From an uncultured Eubacteriales bacterium (GTDB taxonomy: Bacteria > Bacillota > Clostridia > Oscillospirales > CAG-272), in assembly GCA_934402395.1 (NCBI GenBank), contig CAKRTQ010000006.1, positions 62,001 to 126,000 on the forward strand: a stretch of DNA of 64,000 bases, in the 5' to 3' direction. This document shows positions 25,222-33,637 of the stretch, piece by piece (the stretch's first letter is position 1; each line of letters opens with the position of its first letter). The notes under the pieces were generated by a model. It did no database searches, was not told where the DNA came from, and worked only from the letters and a program-made list of their open reading frames with translations. The translations under genes were made by a program, and so were the position numbers.

Positions 25222-25578
25222 TCAGAACTTCAGGCCGCCCTCGCGGGCACCCTCAGCCAGTTCCGATACACGTCCGTGATAAAGATAGCCGCCGCGGTCG
25301 AATACGACTTCGGTGATACCCTTCTCGGCTGCTCTTTCAGCAAGAGCCTTACCGACTCTCTTTGCAGCTTCCTTGTTGCTTCCGCCCTCAAAGCCCTTCT
25401 CGTAAGAAGAAGCTGCGGCAAGAGTCACGCCCTTGACGTCGTCAATGATCTGAGCGGAAATATTTGCGTTTGAGCGATACACAGCCAGACGCGGACGCTC
25501 GGTAGTGCCCGAAATCTTGGCTCTGACCCGAATATGTCTTTTAAGACGGGCAGCGTTTTTATTCTTTTTGGAAACCAT
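25222..25578 (-). CDS. rplR: 50S ribosomal protein L18
   Basis: 118 aa. The basic N-terminus (MVSKKNKNAARLKRHIRVRAKISGTTERPRLAVYRS) and YHGRVSELAEGAREGGLKF at the end are typical. It binds 5S rRNA together with L5. Confidence 0.97.
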   Translation of the reverse strand: MVSKKNKNAARLKRHIRVRAKISGTTERPRLAVYRSNANISAQIIDDVKGVTLAAASSYEKGFEGGSNKEAAKRVGKALAERAAEKGITEVVFDRGGYLYHGRVSELAEGAREGGLKF

Positions 25579-25596
25579 CTGTGCTCACTCCTTTCA

Positions 25597-26166
25597 TTAT
25601 TTACCGGTCTTACCGGCTTTGCGGCGAACCTTTTCGCCGGAGTAACGGATACCCTTGCCGTGATAAGGCTCAGGCGGTCTCTTGCCGCGGATAACGGCAG
25701 CGGTCTGACCGACGAGCTGCTTGTCGGCGCCCTTTACCACGATGGTAATGGGAGATGCCTTTTCGTTCACTTCGAAGGTGATGCCTTCGGGCTGTGCAAC
25801 GGTGAGAGCTGCCTGAGGCATACCGTTGACAAGCGAGTGACCGAGGTAAAGCAGCAGGTTCTTGCCCTGCATTGTAGCTCTGTAGCCGGTACCGTTGATC
25901 TCAAGGGTCTTCTGGAAACCGTCGGTCACGCCAACGACCATGTTGTGAACAAGGGCGCGGGTAAGACCGTGAAGGCTTCTGTCTTCCTTCTCATCGGTGG
26001 GGCGGGTCACATGAAGCACACCTGCCTCGACTTCAAGCTTCATTCTGGGGCTGAACTTTTCGGTAAGAGTTCCGCGGGGACCTTTTACCGTAACGAGATT
26101 GTCCTCGCCGATGGTCACGGTGACGCCGGCGGGAATCACAACGGGCATTCTTCCTATTCTTGACAT
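25597..26166 (-). CDS. rplF: 50S ribosomal protein L6
   Basis: 189 aa, about ten longer than average through a basic tail (RYSGEKVRRKAGKTGK). The sequence begins MSRIGRMPVVIPAGVTVTI and carries PEPYHGKGIRY, the family signature. It sits near the factor-binding site of the 50S subunit. Confidence 0.97.
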   Translation of the reverse strand: MSRIGRMPVVIPAGVTVTIGEDNLVTVKGPRGTLTEKFSPRMKLEVEAGVLHVTRPTDEKEDRSLHGLTRALVHNMVVGVTDGFQKTLEINGTGYRATMQGKNLLLYLGHSLVNGMPQAALTVAQPEGITFEVNEKASPITIVVKGADKQLVGQTAAVIRGKRPPEPYHGKGIRYSGEKVRRKAGKTGK

Positions 26167-26182
26167 TTCTATGCCTCCTTAC

Positions 26183-26581
26183 TCACCATACAAAGGCAAG
26201 CACTTCGCCGCCAACATTCTCTTTACGAGCCTGTTTGTCGGTCATGATGCCCTTTGAGGTGGATACGATGGCGATGCCGAGTCCGTTCATAACGCGGGGC
26301 ATATCCTCGCAGCTGGCGTAGATGCGAAGACCGGGCTTGGACACTCTGCGGATACCGCGGAGAACCTTCTGCTTGTTGCCCTGATATTTGAGCGTGATAC
26401 GGATAACGCCCTGCTTGCCGTCCTCGATGGTCTCAAAGCTCTTTACATAACCTTCATTGACCAGGATTTCGGCGATAGCCTTTTTCATGTTGGATGCCGG
26501 AATGTCCACAGTCGCGTGCTTTGCATCGTTCGCGTTTCTGATTCTTGTGAGCATATCGGCAATTACGTCTGACATTTGCAT
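26183..26581 (-). CDS. rpsH: 30S ribosomal protein S8
   Basis: 132 aa from ATG 26581, chosen for the GGAGG nine bases upstream. The core VIADMLTRIRNANDAKHATVDIPASNMKKAIAEIL and the C-terminal STSKGIMTDKQARKENVGGEVLAFVW are diagnostic. In E. coli S8 is the translational repressor of the spc operon; whether that holds here is unknown. Confidence 0.97.
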   Translation of the reverse strand: MQMSDVIADMLTRIRNANDAKHATVDIPASNMKKAIAEILVNEGYVKSFETIEDGKQGVIRITLKYQGNKQKVLRGIRRVSKPGLRIYASCEDMPRVMNGLGIAIVSTSKGIMTDKQARKENVGGEVLAFVW

Positions 26582-26733
26582 TGCTTTTTTCCTCCATTGC
26601 AAGTTCATTTATCTTGCTGCCGTGCGTCCACGGCGGCGTATCGGCGGTTAAATCGGGCGCGTAGCTTGATTTCCTTCCGATAGTGTGGGGTTCAACGGGT
26701 CGTGCCCGGCTCCCTTTTCCGGGAGCCGCGCAA

Positions 26734-26919
26734 TTACCAGGATGCCTTTCTTACGCCCGGGATCTCGCCCTTGTAGGCAAGGTTACGGAAGCAGATACGG
26801 CAGATCCCGTATTTGCGGAGATAAGCGTGAGGACGACCGCAGATCTTGCAGCGGTTGTAACGGCGAGTCGAGAACTTCGGCTCTCTCTGCTGCTTGATAA
26901 TCATTGATTTCTTCGCCAT
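26734..26919 (-). CDS. rpsZ: 30S ribosomal protein S14, zinc-ribbon type Z
   Basis: 61 aa. The sequence CKICGRPHAYLRKYGICRIC contains the two CxxC pairs that bind zinc, so this is the short zinc-dependent S14 and not the long zinc-free form. The end GEIPGVRKASW is typical. A 152-nt gap with a hairpin (GGCTCCCTTTTCCGGGAGCC) separates it from rpsH, unusually wide for this operon. Confidence 0.97.
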   Translation of the reverse strand: MAKKSMIIKQQREPKFSTRRYNRCKICGRPHAYLRKYGICRICFRNLAYKGEIPGVRKASW

Positions 26920-26935
26920 TTTTTCTTACCTCCTA

Positions 26936-27490
26936 TTAGTTTTCCGCAAAGGGAGCACCCATAGCCTTAAGCAGCTCGCGGGCTTCCTCGTCGGTGTGAG
27001 CGGTGGTTACGAAGCAGATGTCCATACCGCGGATCTTATCGACCTTGTCGTATTCGATCTCGGGGAATATGAGCTGCTCCTTGAGTCCGAGAGAGTAGTT
27101 GCCTCTGCCGTCGAAAGCGTTGGGGTTGATACCCTTGAAGTCACGTACGCGGGGAAGCGCGAAGTTGAAGAGCTTGTCAACAAATTCGTACATTCTGTCG
27201 CCGCGAAGGGTGACCTTGGCGCCGATCTTCATGCCCTCACGGACCTTGAAGTTAGCGACCGACTTACGTGCGTAGGTCGGAACAGCCTTCTGACCGGTGA
27301 TGAGGGTCAGGTCGGCAATAACGCTGTCAATAGCCTTGGAGTTTTCTCTTGCATCGCCGCAGCCGACATTGAGAACGACCTTGTCGAGCTTCGGGATCTG
27401 CATGGGGCTCTGGTACTGGAATTTCTTCTGAAGAGCGGGTGCTACCTCGCTCCGATAGAGGTCTTTAAGTCTAACCGTATATTCAGCCAT
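26936..27490 (-). CDS. rplE: 50S ribosomal protein L5
   Basis: 184 aa. MPIPKLDKVVLNVGCGDA-like family sequence is present (MQIPKLDKVVLNVGCGDARE), as are RKSVANFKVREGMKIGAKVTLRGDRMYEFVDKL and PEIEYDKVDKIRGMDICFVTTAHTDEEARELL. It binds 5S rRNA and contacts S13 across the subunit bridge. It lies 16 nt before rpsZ. Confidence 0.97.
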   Translation of the reverse strand: MAEYTVRLKDLYRSEVAPALQKKFQYQSPMQIPKLDKVVLNVGCGDARENSKAIDSVIADLTLITGQKAVPTYARKSVANFKVREGMKIGAKVTLRGDRMYEFVDKLFNFALPRVRDFKGINPNAFDGRGNYSLGLKEQLIFPEIEYDKVDKIRGMDICFVTTAHTDEEARELLKAMGAPFAEN

Positions 27491-27505
27491 TGTCTGTTAC
27501 CTCCA

Positions 27506-27835
27506 TCAAAGTTCCTTGCCGCATTTTGCGCAAACGCGGATCTTCTTGCCGTCCTTGACGGCGGATTTAACTCTTACGCCCTTACCGCAGTTAGAGCAGT
27601 AAAGAGCAACTTTGCAGGCGTAAACTGCGCCCTCGGCTTCAATGATCCCGCCGGTGTCGCCCTGTCTGCGGGGCTTCACGTGCTTGTGGATTCTGTTGAC
27701 GCCTTCAACAATAACTTTGTCTTCCTTCGGGGAGACGGCGATGACCTTGTGGGTCAGCACCTTTCCGTTACCGTCTTTTCTTTCCTCGTACTTACCGGTG
27801 AGAAGAACAACGGTATCGCCAGTTTTGATATTCAT
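27506..27835 (-). CDS. rplX: 50S ribosomal protein L24
   Basis: 109 aa from ATG 27835; the open frame upstream overlaps rplN and lacks homology. The KOW domain is seen in IKTGDTVVLLTGKYEERKDGNGKVLTHKVIAVSPKEDKVIVEGVNRIHKHVKP. The C-terminus carries a possible zinc ribbon (CSNCGKG and CAKCGKEL), as in several Bacillota. It is an initiator of 50S assembly. Confidence 0.96.
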   Translation of the reverse strand: MNIKTGDTVVLLTGKYEERKDGNGKVLTHKVIAVSPKEDKVIVEGVNRIHKHVKPRRQGDTGGIIEAEGAVYACKVALYCSNCGKGVRVKSAVKDGKKIRVCAKCGKEL

Positions 27836-27848
27836 TATTTCTTCCTCC

Positions 27849-28217
27849 TTACAGTACTTCGGGAGCGAGGGAGAGTATCTTAAGATACTGCTTCTCGCGG
27901 AGCTCTCTTGCAACCGGCCCGAATATACGGGTTCCGGTGGGTGTCTTATCATCCTTGATAATGACAGCCGCGTTTTCATCAAATCTCACATAAGAACCGT
28001 CAGCGCGCTGAATGCCGTGAGTGGTTCTTACGATAACGGCTTTAACGACATCGCCCTTTTTGACCATGCCGGCGGGAGCCGCTTTTTTGACGGTGGCAAC
28101 AACTACATCGCCTACGCCGGCATATCTGCGGCCAGTACCGCCAAGAACGCGAATGCAAAGAAGCTCTTTGGCGCCGGTGTTATCGGCAACCTTCATCCTT
28201 GATTCTTGCTGTATCAC
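27849..28217 (-). CDS. rplN: 50S ribosomal protein L14
   Basis: 122 aa, exact family length. MIQQESRMKVADNTGAKELLCIRVLGGTGRRYAGVGDVVVATVKKA is diagnostic. It lies on the subunit interface. It is separated from rpsQ by 67 nt. Confidence 0.97.
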   Translation of the reverse strand: MIQQESRMKVADNTGAKELLCIRVLGGTGRRYAGVGDVVVATVKKAAPAGMVKKGDVVKAVIVRTTHGIQRADGSYVRFDENAAVIIKDDKTPTGTRIFGPVARELREKQYLKILSLAPEVL

Positions 28218-28284
28218 TTTGCGTTTCCTCCTGATTCAATACGATTTTCGACGTATCTACTGTTTCGCATACAATGTGTGCTGA

Positions 28285-28542
28285 TTATTTGGCTTTTTCC
28301 ACCACGGAAACCAGGCGCCATCTCTTTGTTTTGGAAAGAGGACGGGTCTCCATGATGCTGACCTTATCACCTATGCCGCACTCATTGTTCTCGTCATGAG
28401 CATGAACCTTGAGCGTACGCTTGATGATCTTGCCGTATATCGGATGTCTTACGTTATCTTCGATAGCGACCGTGATGGTCTTGTCCATTTTGTCGCTGAC
28501 AACGATTCCGACGCGGGTTTTTCTGAGGTTTCTTTCTTCCAT
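28285..28542 (-). CDS. rpsQ: 30S ribosomal protein S17
   Basis: 85 aa from ATG 28542. The OB-fold shows in RKTRVGIVVSDKMDKTITVAIEDNVRHPIYGKIIKRTLKVHAHDE, followed by the S17 signature GDKVSIMETRPLSKTKRWRLVSVVEKA. It is a primary binder of 16S rRNA. Confidence 0.97.
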   Translation of the reverse strand: MEERNLRKTRVGIVVSDKMDKTITVAIEDNVRHPIYGKIIKRTLKVHAHDENNECGIGDKVSIMETRPLSKTKRWRLVSVVEKAK

Positions 28543-28561
28543 GATTCTGCCTCCCATACGC

Positions 28562-28759
28562 TTATGCGTTCTTCGCGTTCTTATCATTAAGAACGGTCAT
28601 CACGCGGGCGATATCCTTTTTCACTTCACCGATACGGTTGGTGTTCTCCAGCTGGTTGATAGCAAGCTGGAAGCGGAGGTTGAACAGTTCTTCCTTTAAC
28701 TCCTTGAGCTTGGCATCAAGCTGCTCGGAAGTCATCTCTCTGATCTCGCTGATTTTCAC
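28562..28759 (-). CDS. rpmC: 50S ribosomal protein L29
   Basis: 65 aa. It starts with GTG 28759, which overlaps the L16 stop as GTGA. The two-helix protein includes KISEIREMTSEQLDAKLKELKEELFNLRFQLAINQLENTNRIGEVKKDIARVMTVLND. It sits at the exit of the peptide tunnel, where targeting factors dock. Confidence 0.96.
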   Translation of the reverse strand: MKISEIREMTSEQLDAKLKELKEELFNLRFQLAINQLENTNRIGEVKKDIARVMTVLNDKNAKNA

Positions 28760-29181
28760 TGCGATACCTCCTCGTCCGCCTTTTTAACGAATTTGCACTT
28801 GATAGGCAGCTTGTGCGATGCAAGACGCATAGCTTCCTTTGCATCATCCTCCGAGACGCCGCTCATTTCAAACATAACGCGTCCGGGCTTTACGACCGCT
28901 ACCCAGTACTCGGGAGAACCTTTACCTGAACCCATTCGGGTCTCGGCAGGCTTCTCGGTGATGGGCTTGTCAGGGAAGATCTTGGTCCAGACATTACCGC
29001 CACGCTTGATGTAACGGGTCATAGCAATACGGGCTGCCTCGATCTGCGCGCTGGTGATCCATGCGGGCTCAAGAGCCATAAGTCCGTACTCACCGTAGGT
29101 CACGGTGTTGCCTCTTGTTGCTTTACCTTTAAGTCTGCCGCGCTGGACACGGCGGAACTTAACTCTCTTAGGCATTAACAT
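28756..29181 (-). CDS. rplP: 50S ribosomal protein L16
   Basis: 141 aa from ATG 29181, which overlaps the rpsC stop by one base (TAATG). MLMPKRVKFRRVQRGRLKGKATRGNTVTYGEYGLMALEPAWITS and MGSGKGSPEYWVAVVKPGRVMFEM are family signatures. It lies close to the A-site tRNA. Confidence 0.97.
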   Translation of the reverse strand: MLMPKRVKFRRVQRGRLKGKATRGNTVTYGEYGLMALEPAWITSAQIEAARIAMTRYIKRGGNVWTKIFPDKPITEKPAETRMGSGKGSPEYWVAVVKPGRVMFEMSGVSEDDAKEAMRLASHKLPIKCKFVKKADEEVSQ

Positions 29182-30053
29182 TATTTCTTGCCCCCTTCTC
29201 TCGCTTCTCTGGGTGCGCGATCACCGGACTGAGGTCTCGGATTTCTCGGACCGCGGAAGTTGTTGTTTCCGCCGGCGCGGGGTGCGCCGCCGTTGTTTCT
29301 GCGATCGCCGCCGCGACGGTCGTTGCGTCCGCCGTTTCTGCGATCACCGCGGTTGTCGCGGCCGTCGTTTCTGCGCTCGCGACGCTCACGTGTCGCACCG
29401 GCAGCATTAAGGACCTCACCGTTGTAGATCCAAACCTTGACGCCTACCTTGCCGTAGGTGGTGTTTGCCTCCCAGAAGCCGTAGTCGATGTCGGCTCTGA
29501 GGGTCTGCAGCGGGATGGTTCCCTCGTGGTAATGCTCCGTACGGGCGATTTCGGCACCGCCGAGACGTCCGCCGCAGGAGATCTTGATTCCGCGGGCACC
29601 CAGTCTCATGGTGTTGCGGATAGCCATCTTCATAGCACGGCGGAAGGCAACACGGCCTTCGAGCTGGCTTGCGATGTTCTCTGCAACGAGCTGAGCATTG
29701 AGGTCGGGGCTGCGCACCTCAACAACGTTGAGGGACACGGGGATCTGCTTGCCGCTCTGGTCCTTGCCGACGATCGCTTCGACCTTCGACTTGAGGACTT
29801 CGATATTTTCACCGCCGCGACCGATCACAAGACCGGGCTTTGCGCAGTGGATATAAACTTTGACCTTGTACTGATCGCGTTCGATCTCGACCTTCGGGAC
29901 ACCTGCCTTCTGAAGCTCGGTCTTGAGGAACTTACGGATCTTGTAGTCGGAAACGAGAACATCTCCGAAAACTTCGTCCTTAACGCACCATCTCGAATCC
30001 CAGTCCTTGATCACGCCCACACGAAGGCCGTGAGGATTAACTTTCTGTCCCAT
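29181..30053 (-). CDS. rpsC: 30S ribosomal protein S3 with an Arg/Gly/Asn-rich tail
   Basis: 290 aa against about 215-220 for typical S3. The KH domain (VYIHCAKPGLVIGRGGENIEVLKSKVEAIVGKD) and the C-terminal S3 domain (GVKVWIYNGEVL) are intact. After about residue 220 comes a low-complexity extension of roughly 70 residues (ERRNDGRDNRGDRRNGGRND and so on, ending EAREGGKK). It is probably disordered and RNA-binding. Similar tails occur in some Clostridia. The start overlaps the rplV stop by one base. Confidence 0.97.
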   Translation of the reverse strand: MGQKVNPHGLRVGVIKDWDSRWCVKDEVFGDVLVSDYKIRKFLKTELQKAGVPKVEIERDQYKVKVYIHCAKPGLVIGRGGENIEVLKSKVEAIVGKDQSGKQIPVSLNVVEVRSPDLNAQLVAENIASQLEGRVAFRRAMKMAIRNTMRLGARGIKISCGGRLGGAEIARTEHYHEGTIPLQTLRADIDYGFWEANTTYGKVGVKVWIYNGEVLNAAGATRERRERRNDGRDNRGDRRNGGRNDRRGGDRRNNGGAPRAGGNNNFRGPRNPRPQSGDRAPREAREGGKK

Positions 30054-30406
30054 TACGCATTGACCTCCTTGGTTTCTCTTTCCTTGACAACAAGGGTAAC
30101 ATGTGACGTTCTCTTGAGAATTCTGTCGCCCGAGCCCTTGGCTCTCGGCATCATTCTCTTAAGGGTGGGTCCGGGGCACACGAAGCATTCCGAAACATAA
30201 AGAGCCTCGGTGTTCATGTGGAAGTTGTGGTCTGCGTTGGCAATGGCGCTCTTGAGCAGCTTTATAAGCTCCTCGGAGGCAGCCTTGGGAGTGTGCTTCA
30301 GGATCGCCATGGCGGTATCGACATCCTTGCCGCGGATGAGATCGAGAACGATCTTCACCTTGCGGGGAGAGATGCGCACATATTTAAGATAAGCTTTTGC
30401 TTCCAT
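30053..30406 (-). CDS. rplV: 50S ribosomal protein L22
   Basis: 117 aa. The family sequence AKAYLKYVRISPRKVKIVLDLIRGKDV and the tunnel-hairpin region CPGPTLKRMMPRAKGSGDRILKRTSHVTLVV are visible. The hairpin lines the nascent-peptide tunnel at the macrolide site; no duplication or deletion is seen in it. Confidence 0.97.
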   Translation of the reverse strand: MEAKAYLKYVRISPRKVKIVLDLIRGKDVDTAMAILKHTPKAASEELIKLLKSAIANADHNFHMNTEALYVSECFVCPGPTLKRMMPRAKGSGDRILKRTSHVTLVVKERETKEVNA

Positions 30407-30423
30407 TGTACTCTTTCCTCCCC

Positions 30424-30702
30424 TTAGTTGCTGTTGGCTGTCTTAGAGCCGGAATGGCCTCTGAAAAGACGTGTAGGCGCGAACTCGCCAAGTCTGTGAC
30501 CGACCATGTCCTCGATGATGTACACCGGAACATGCTTGCGGCCGTCATGAACGGCGATCGTGTGACCAACGAATTCGGGGAATATGACCGAAGCACGGGA
30601 CCAGGTCTTTATGACCTTCTTCTCGTTTTTGGCATTCATGGCACAAATGCGGTCGTAGAGCTTCTTTTCTACGAACGGTGCCTTTTTAAGACTTCTGCTC
30701 AT
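30424..30702 (-). CDS. rpsS: 30S ribosomal protein S19
   Basis: 92 aa. MSRSLKKAPFVEKKLYDRI and the later FVGHTIAVHDGRKHVPVYIIEDMVGHRLGEFAPTR are diagnostic. It pairs with S13 in the 30S head. Confidence 0.97.
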   Translation of the reverse strand: MSRSLKKAPFVEKKLYDRICAMNAKNEKKVIKTWSRASVIFPEFVGHTIAVHDGRKHVPVYIIEDMVGHRLGEFAPTRLFRGHSGSKTANSN

Positions 30703-30715
30703 TTATATTCCCTCC

Positions 30716-31546
30716 TTACTTAGCGTTTCTGTGCTTGACTATGAACTTTTCGGTTCTAGCCTTTTTATTTCTCGTCTTATAACCGAGAGCGGGCTTGCCC
30801 CACGGAGTGAGCGGACCGGGATGGCCGACCGGAGACTTGCCCTCGCCGCCGCCGTGCGGGTGATCGCAGGGGTTCATAACTGAACCGCGGACGGTGGGAC
30901 GGAAACCCTTGTGACGGGTCTTGCCGGCTTTGCCGAGCTTGACCGTGTCATGCTCGATGTTGCCGACCTGACCTATCGTGGCTTTGCAGTCAAGACGGAT
31001 CTGTCTTACCTCACCGGAGGGAAGACGGACGAGGCACACGCCGTTTTCCTTGGAAATGAGCTGTGCTGCCGCGCCGGCGGAGCGAACGAGCTGACCGCCC
31101 TTACCGGGGTAAAGCTCGATGTTGTAGATAACGGTACCGACCGGGATATTCGCAACGGGGAGAGTGTTACCGGGCTTGATATCGGCATCGGCTCCGCAGT
31201 AAACGGTGTCGCCGGTATTGAGTCCGACAGGAGCGATAACATAGCTCTTCTCGCCAGCTTCGGTCTGAAGCAGTGCGATGTAAGCGGTACGGTTGGGGTC
31301 GTATTCGATGCCGATGACCTTGGCGGGAGCCTCGTTCAGACGGCGGAAGTCGATTATACGATATTTCTGCTTATTGCCGCCGCCTCTGTGACGGACGGTA
31401 ATCTTGCCGTTCGCATTGCGTCCGGCGTTCTTCTTCTTGATAACGACAAGGCTCTTTTCGGGGCTGAACTTGGTCAGTTCCTCGAAGGTGGGCAGTGTCA
31501 TCTGTCTTCTTGAAGGAGTGGTGGGTTTAAGTTTGATCGTAGGCAT
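30716..31546 (-). CDS. rplB: 50S ribosomal protein L2
   Basis: 276 aa, normal length. It shows KITVRHRGGGNKQKYRIIDFRR near the start. Near the end it has the peptidyl-transferase-proximal motif RGSVMNPCDHPHGGGEGKSPVGHPGPLTPWGKPALGYKTR, whose conserved His lies close to the catalytic centre. Confidence 0.98.
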   Translation of the reverse strand: MPTIKLKPTTPSRRQMTLPTFEELTKFSPEKSLVVIKKKNAGRNANGKITVRHRGGGNKQKYRIIDFRRLNEAPAKVIGIEYDPNRTAYIALLQTEAGEKSYVIAPVGLNTGDTVYCGADADIKPGNTLPVANIPVGTVIYNIELYPGKGGQLVRSAGAAAQLISKENGVCLVRLPSGEVRQIRLDCKATIGQVGNIEHDTVKLGKAGKTRHKGFRPTVRGSVMNPCDHPHGGGEGKSPVGHPGPLTPWGKPALGYKTRNKKARTEKFIVKHRNAK

Positions 31547-31566
31547 TACTCTTTCCTCCTACTTTC

Positions 31567-31863
31567 TCAGTTCATACCGTCGAAGAAGGCAATGGTCTTC
31601 GAGTCGGCTGTAAGCGTCACAATGGCTTTCTTCCATTCGGAGGTGTAGCCGGAGTGTACGCCGAGTCTCTTGGGCTTGCGCTTCATCGTGATGGTGTTGA
31701 CAGAGGCAACCTTCACACCGAACATGACTTCGACCGCGTTGGCGATCTCGGGCTTGGTGGCGGAGCTCATGACTTTGAAAACATACTTTTTCTGACTCAT
31801 CATATCCATCCCGGCTTCGCTGATGACCGGCTTTATGATGATATCCTGTACCATTTTCTTCAT
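31567..31863 (-). CDS. rplW: 50S ribosomal protein L23
   Basis: 98 aa. The start ATG 31863 overlaps the rplD stop as ATGA. IIIKPVISEAGMDMMSQKKYVFKV and VASVNTITMKRKPKRLGVHSGYTSEWKKAIVTL are typical. It forms the docking site for trigger factor and SRP at the tunnel exit. Confidence 0.96.
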   Translation of the reverse strand: MKKMVQDIIIKPVISEAGMDMMSQKKYVFKVMSSATKPEIANAVEVMFGVKVASVNTITMKRKPKRLGVHSGYTSEWKKAIVTLTADSKTIAFFDGMN

Positions 31864-32546
31864 GCGTACACCTCCTCAAGCTTTTCAACGGCTTCGCGGG
31901 TCATGACGAGCTTTTCGGCATTCAGAATGTCATAAACACTCAGAGTGCTGTAGAGCGTGGTCACGGCGGTGGGAATGTTGTCGCAGCTCTTTACTACGAG
32001 CTTGTCGACCTCGGGAAGAACGAGCAGGGTCTTCTCCGCGACCTTGGCGGTGCGGGTCTTGACTTCGCCGTTTTCCTTATATTTCTTTGCGACTTCCTTG
32101 GTAAGACCGAGAGCGGCAAACATCTTTACCATCTCGGAGGTCTTGTAAGCGTCAAGCTTAACGGAATCCACAACAACGAGGCTGCCCTCGGCAACCTTTG
32201 CGGAAAGTGCGCTCGCAAGAGCGGCTCTGCGGGTCTTCTTGTTCAGCGTTACGCGGTAATCTCTGGGCTTGGGGCCGAGAGCCACGCCGCCGTGAGTCCA
32301 CTGAGGCGAACGGGTCGAACCCTGACGGGCGCGTCCTGTGCCTTTCTGTCTCCAGGGCTTCTTGCCGCCGCCCGAGACCTCGGTGCGGGTAAGAGTGGAC
32401 TGTGTGCCCTGTCTCTGATTGAGCAGATATGCTCTGACCGCGGCATGGAGAACGGGCTCGGAGACCTCGGCTCCGAACAGCTTTTCGGAGAGGCTGATTT
32501 CGCCGACCTCTTTGCCTGTCATATCAACAACTTTTACACTAGGCAT
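31860..32546 (-). CDS. rplD: 50S ribosomal protein L4
   Basis: 228 aa, with 20 or so residues more than E. coli L4, partly from an insert near KKYKENGEVKTRTAKVAEKT. The tunnel loop GGGKKPWRQKGTGRARQGSTRSPQWTHGGVALGPKPRDY is intact. In E. coli L4 also represses the S10 operon; the leader here has its own attenuator-like hairpin, but a link to L4 is untested. Confidence 0.97.
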   Translation of the reverse strand: MPSVKVVDMTGKEVGEISLSEKLFGAEVSEPVLHAAVRAYLLNQRQGTQSTLTRTEVSGGGKKPWRQKGTGRARQGSTRSPQWTHGGVALGPKPRDYRVTLNKKTRRAALASALSAKVAEGSLVVVDSVKLDAYKTSEMVKMFAALGLTKEVAKKYKENGEVKTRTAKVAEKTLLVLPEVDKLVVKSCDNIPTAVTTLYSTLSVYDILNAEKLVMTREAVEKLEEVYA

Positions 32547-32565
32547 TGCTTATCCTCCTTCTCTC

Positions 32566-33198
32566 TCATGCCTTGATCGAGTCGCGGAGGAACACGATGC
32601 CGCCCTTGGCTCCGGGGATTGCTCCGCGGATGGCGATAAGGTTGTTCTCTTTGTCGATCTTGACTACGTTCAGATTAAGGATGGTGACCTGTTCGTGACC
32701 GTACTGACCTGCCATCTTTTTGTTCTTGAACACGCGGGACGGGCTGGAGTTAGCGCCCATAGAACCGACTTCGCGGTGTACGGGGCCGACGCCGTGCGTC
32801 ATTCTGAGTCTGTGGTGGTTCCATCTCTTGATAACGCCCGAATATCCGTGTCCCTTGGTCGTACCGGTAACGTCGACCTTATCGCCTACGGCGAAGGTTT
32901 CGACAGATACGACGTCGCCGACCGAATAAGCCGAGCAATCGTCAAGACGGAATTCCTTGAGGTGCTTCTTCACCGCAAGACCGTTCTTTCCAAAATGTCC
33001 CGCCTCGGCTTTATTGGTCTGCTTTGCTTTGGCATCCATAAAACCGAGCTGAACGGCTTCGTAGCCGTCCTTTTCGGCAGTCTTGCGCTGTGCGACAACG
33101 CACGGACCTGCCTGAATCACCGTTACCGGGATGACATTTCCGACTTCGTCGAAGATCTGAGTCATACCGATCTTTTTACCGATAATTCCTTTTTTCAT
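32566..33198 (-). CDS. rplC: 50S ribosomal protein L3
   Basis: 210 aa. MKKGIIGKKIGMTQIFDEVGNVIPVTVIQAGPCVV and GTTKGHGYSGVIKRWNHHRLRMTHGVGPVHREVGSMGANSSPSRVFKNKKMAGQYG are diagnostic. It is one of the two initiators of 50S assembly. A 127-nt gap without an ORF separates it from rpsJ. Confidence 0.97.
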   Translation of the reverse strand: MKKGIIGKKIGMTQIFDEVGNVIPVTVIQAGPCVVAQRKTAEKDGYEAVQLGFMDAKAKQTNKAEAGHFGKNGLAVKKHLKEFRLDDCSAYSVGDVVSVETFAVGDKVDVTGTTKGHGYSGVIKRWNHHRLRMTHGVGPVHREVGSMGANSSPSRVFKNKKMAGQYGHEQVTILNLNVVKIDKENNLIAIRGAIPGAKGGIVFLRDSIKA

Positions 33199-33325
33199 TT
33201 TTCCTCCTGTGGGTTATTGGTTGGCGTTTTTGGATTTTCCTTTCGGATTGCGCCAACTTGACCAACAAGTACCCCTTGCGGGGCTTGTCTTTTGTTTTGC
33301 CGACTCGCGGCACTCACGCGACGCC

Positions 33326-33637
33326 TTAAAGCGTTACCTGGATGTCAACGCCGGCGGGGAGCTCGATGTTCATCAGCTCTTCGGTCAGCTTCTTTGACGG
33401 TTTGACGATGTCGATCAGTCTCTTGTGGTTGCGAAGCTCGAACTGCTCGCGGCTGTCCTTATATTTGTGGACTGCACGAAGGATGGTGACGATCTCTTTC
33501 TCGGTAGGGAGCGGGATCGGTCCGGAAACCTCGGCGCCGTTGCGTTTTGCCACTTCGACGATCTTTGCCGCCGCAGCATCGACCAGTGTGTGGTCATAGC
33601 TCTTAAGACGGATTCTGATCTTCTCTTTCACTGCCAT
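33326..33637 (-). CDS. rpsJ: 30S ribosomal protein S10
   Basis: 103 aa from ATG 33637 (GAGGAGG upstream). The frame is open 37 codons further upstream, but that part is leader sequence. KIRIRLKSYDHTLVDAAAAKIVEVAKRNGAEVSGPIPLPTEKEI is diagnostic. S10 is part of the 30S head and also of the NusB-NusE antitermination complex. It is the first gene of the superoperon. Confidence 0.97.
   Translation of the reverse strand: MAVKEKIRIRLKSYDHTLVDAAAAKIVEVAKRNGAEVSGPIPLPTEKEIVTILRAVHKYKDSREQFELRNHKRLIDIVKPSKKLTEELMNIELPAGVDIQVTL

Noticed and set aside
26894..27883. A 329-codon plus-strand frame opposite rplE-rplX
   Set aside because: It spans two certain ribosomal genes in antisense and lacks any protein family signature or start signal.
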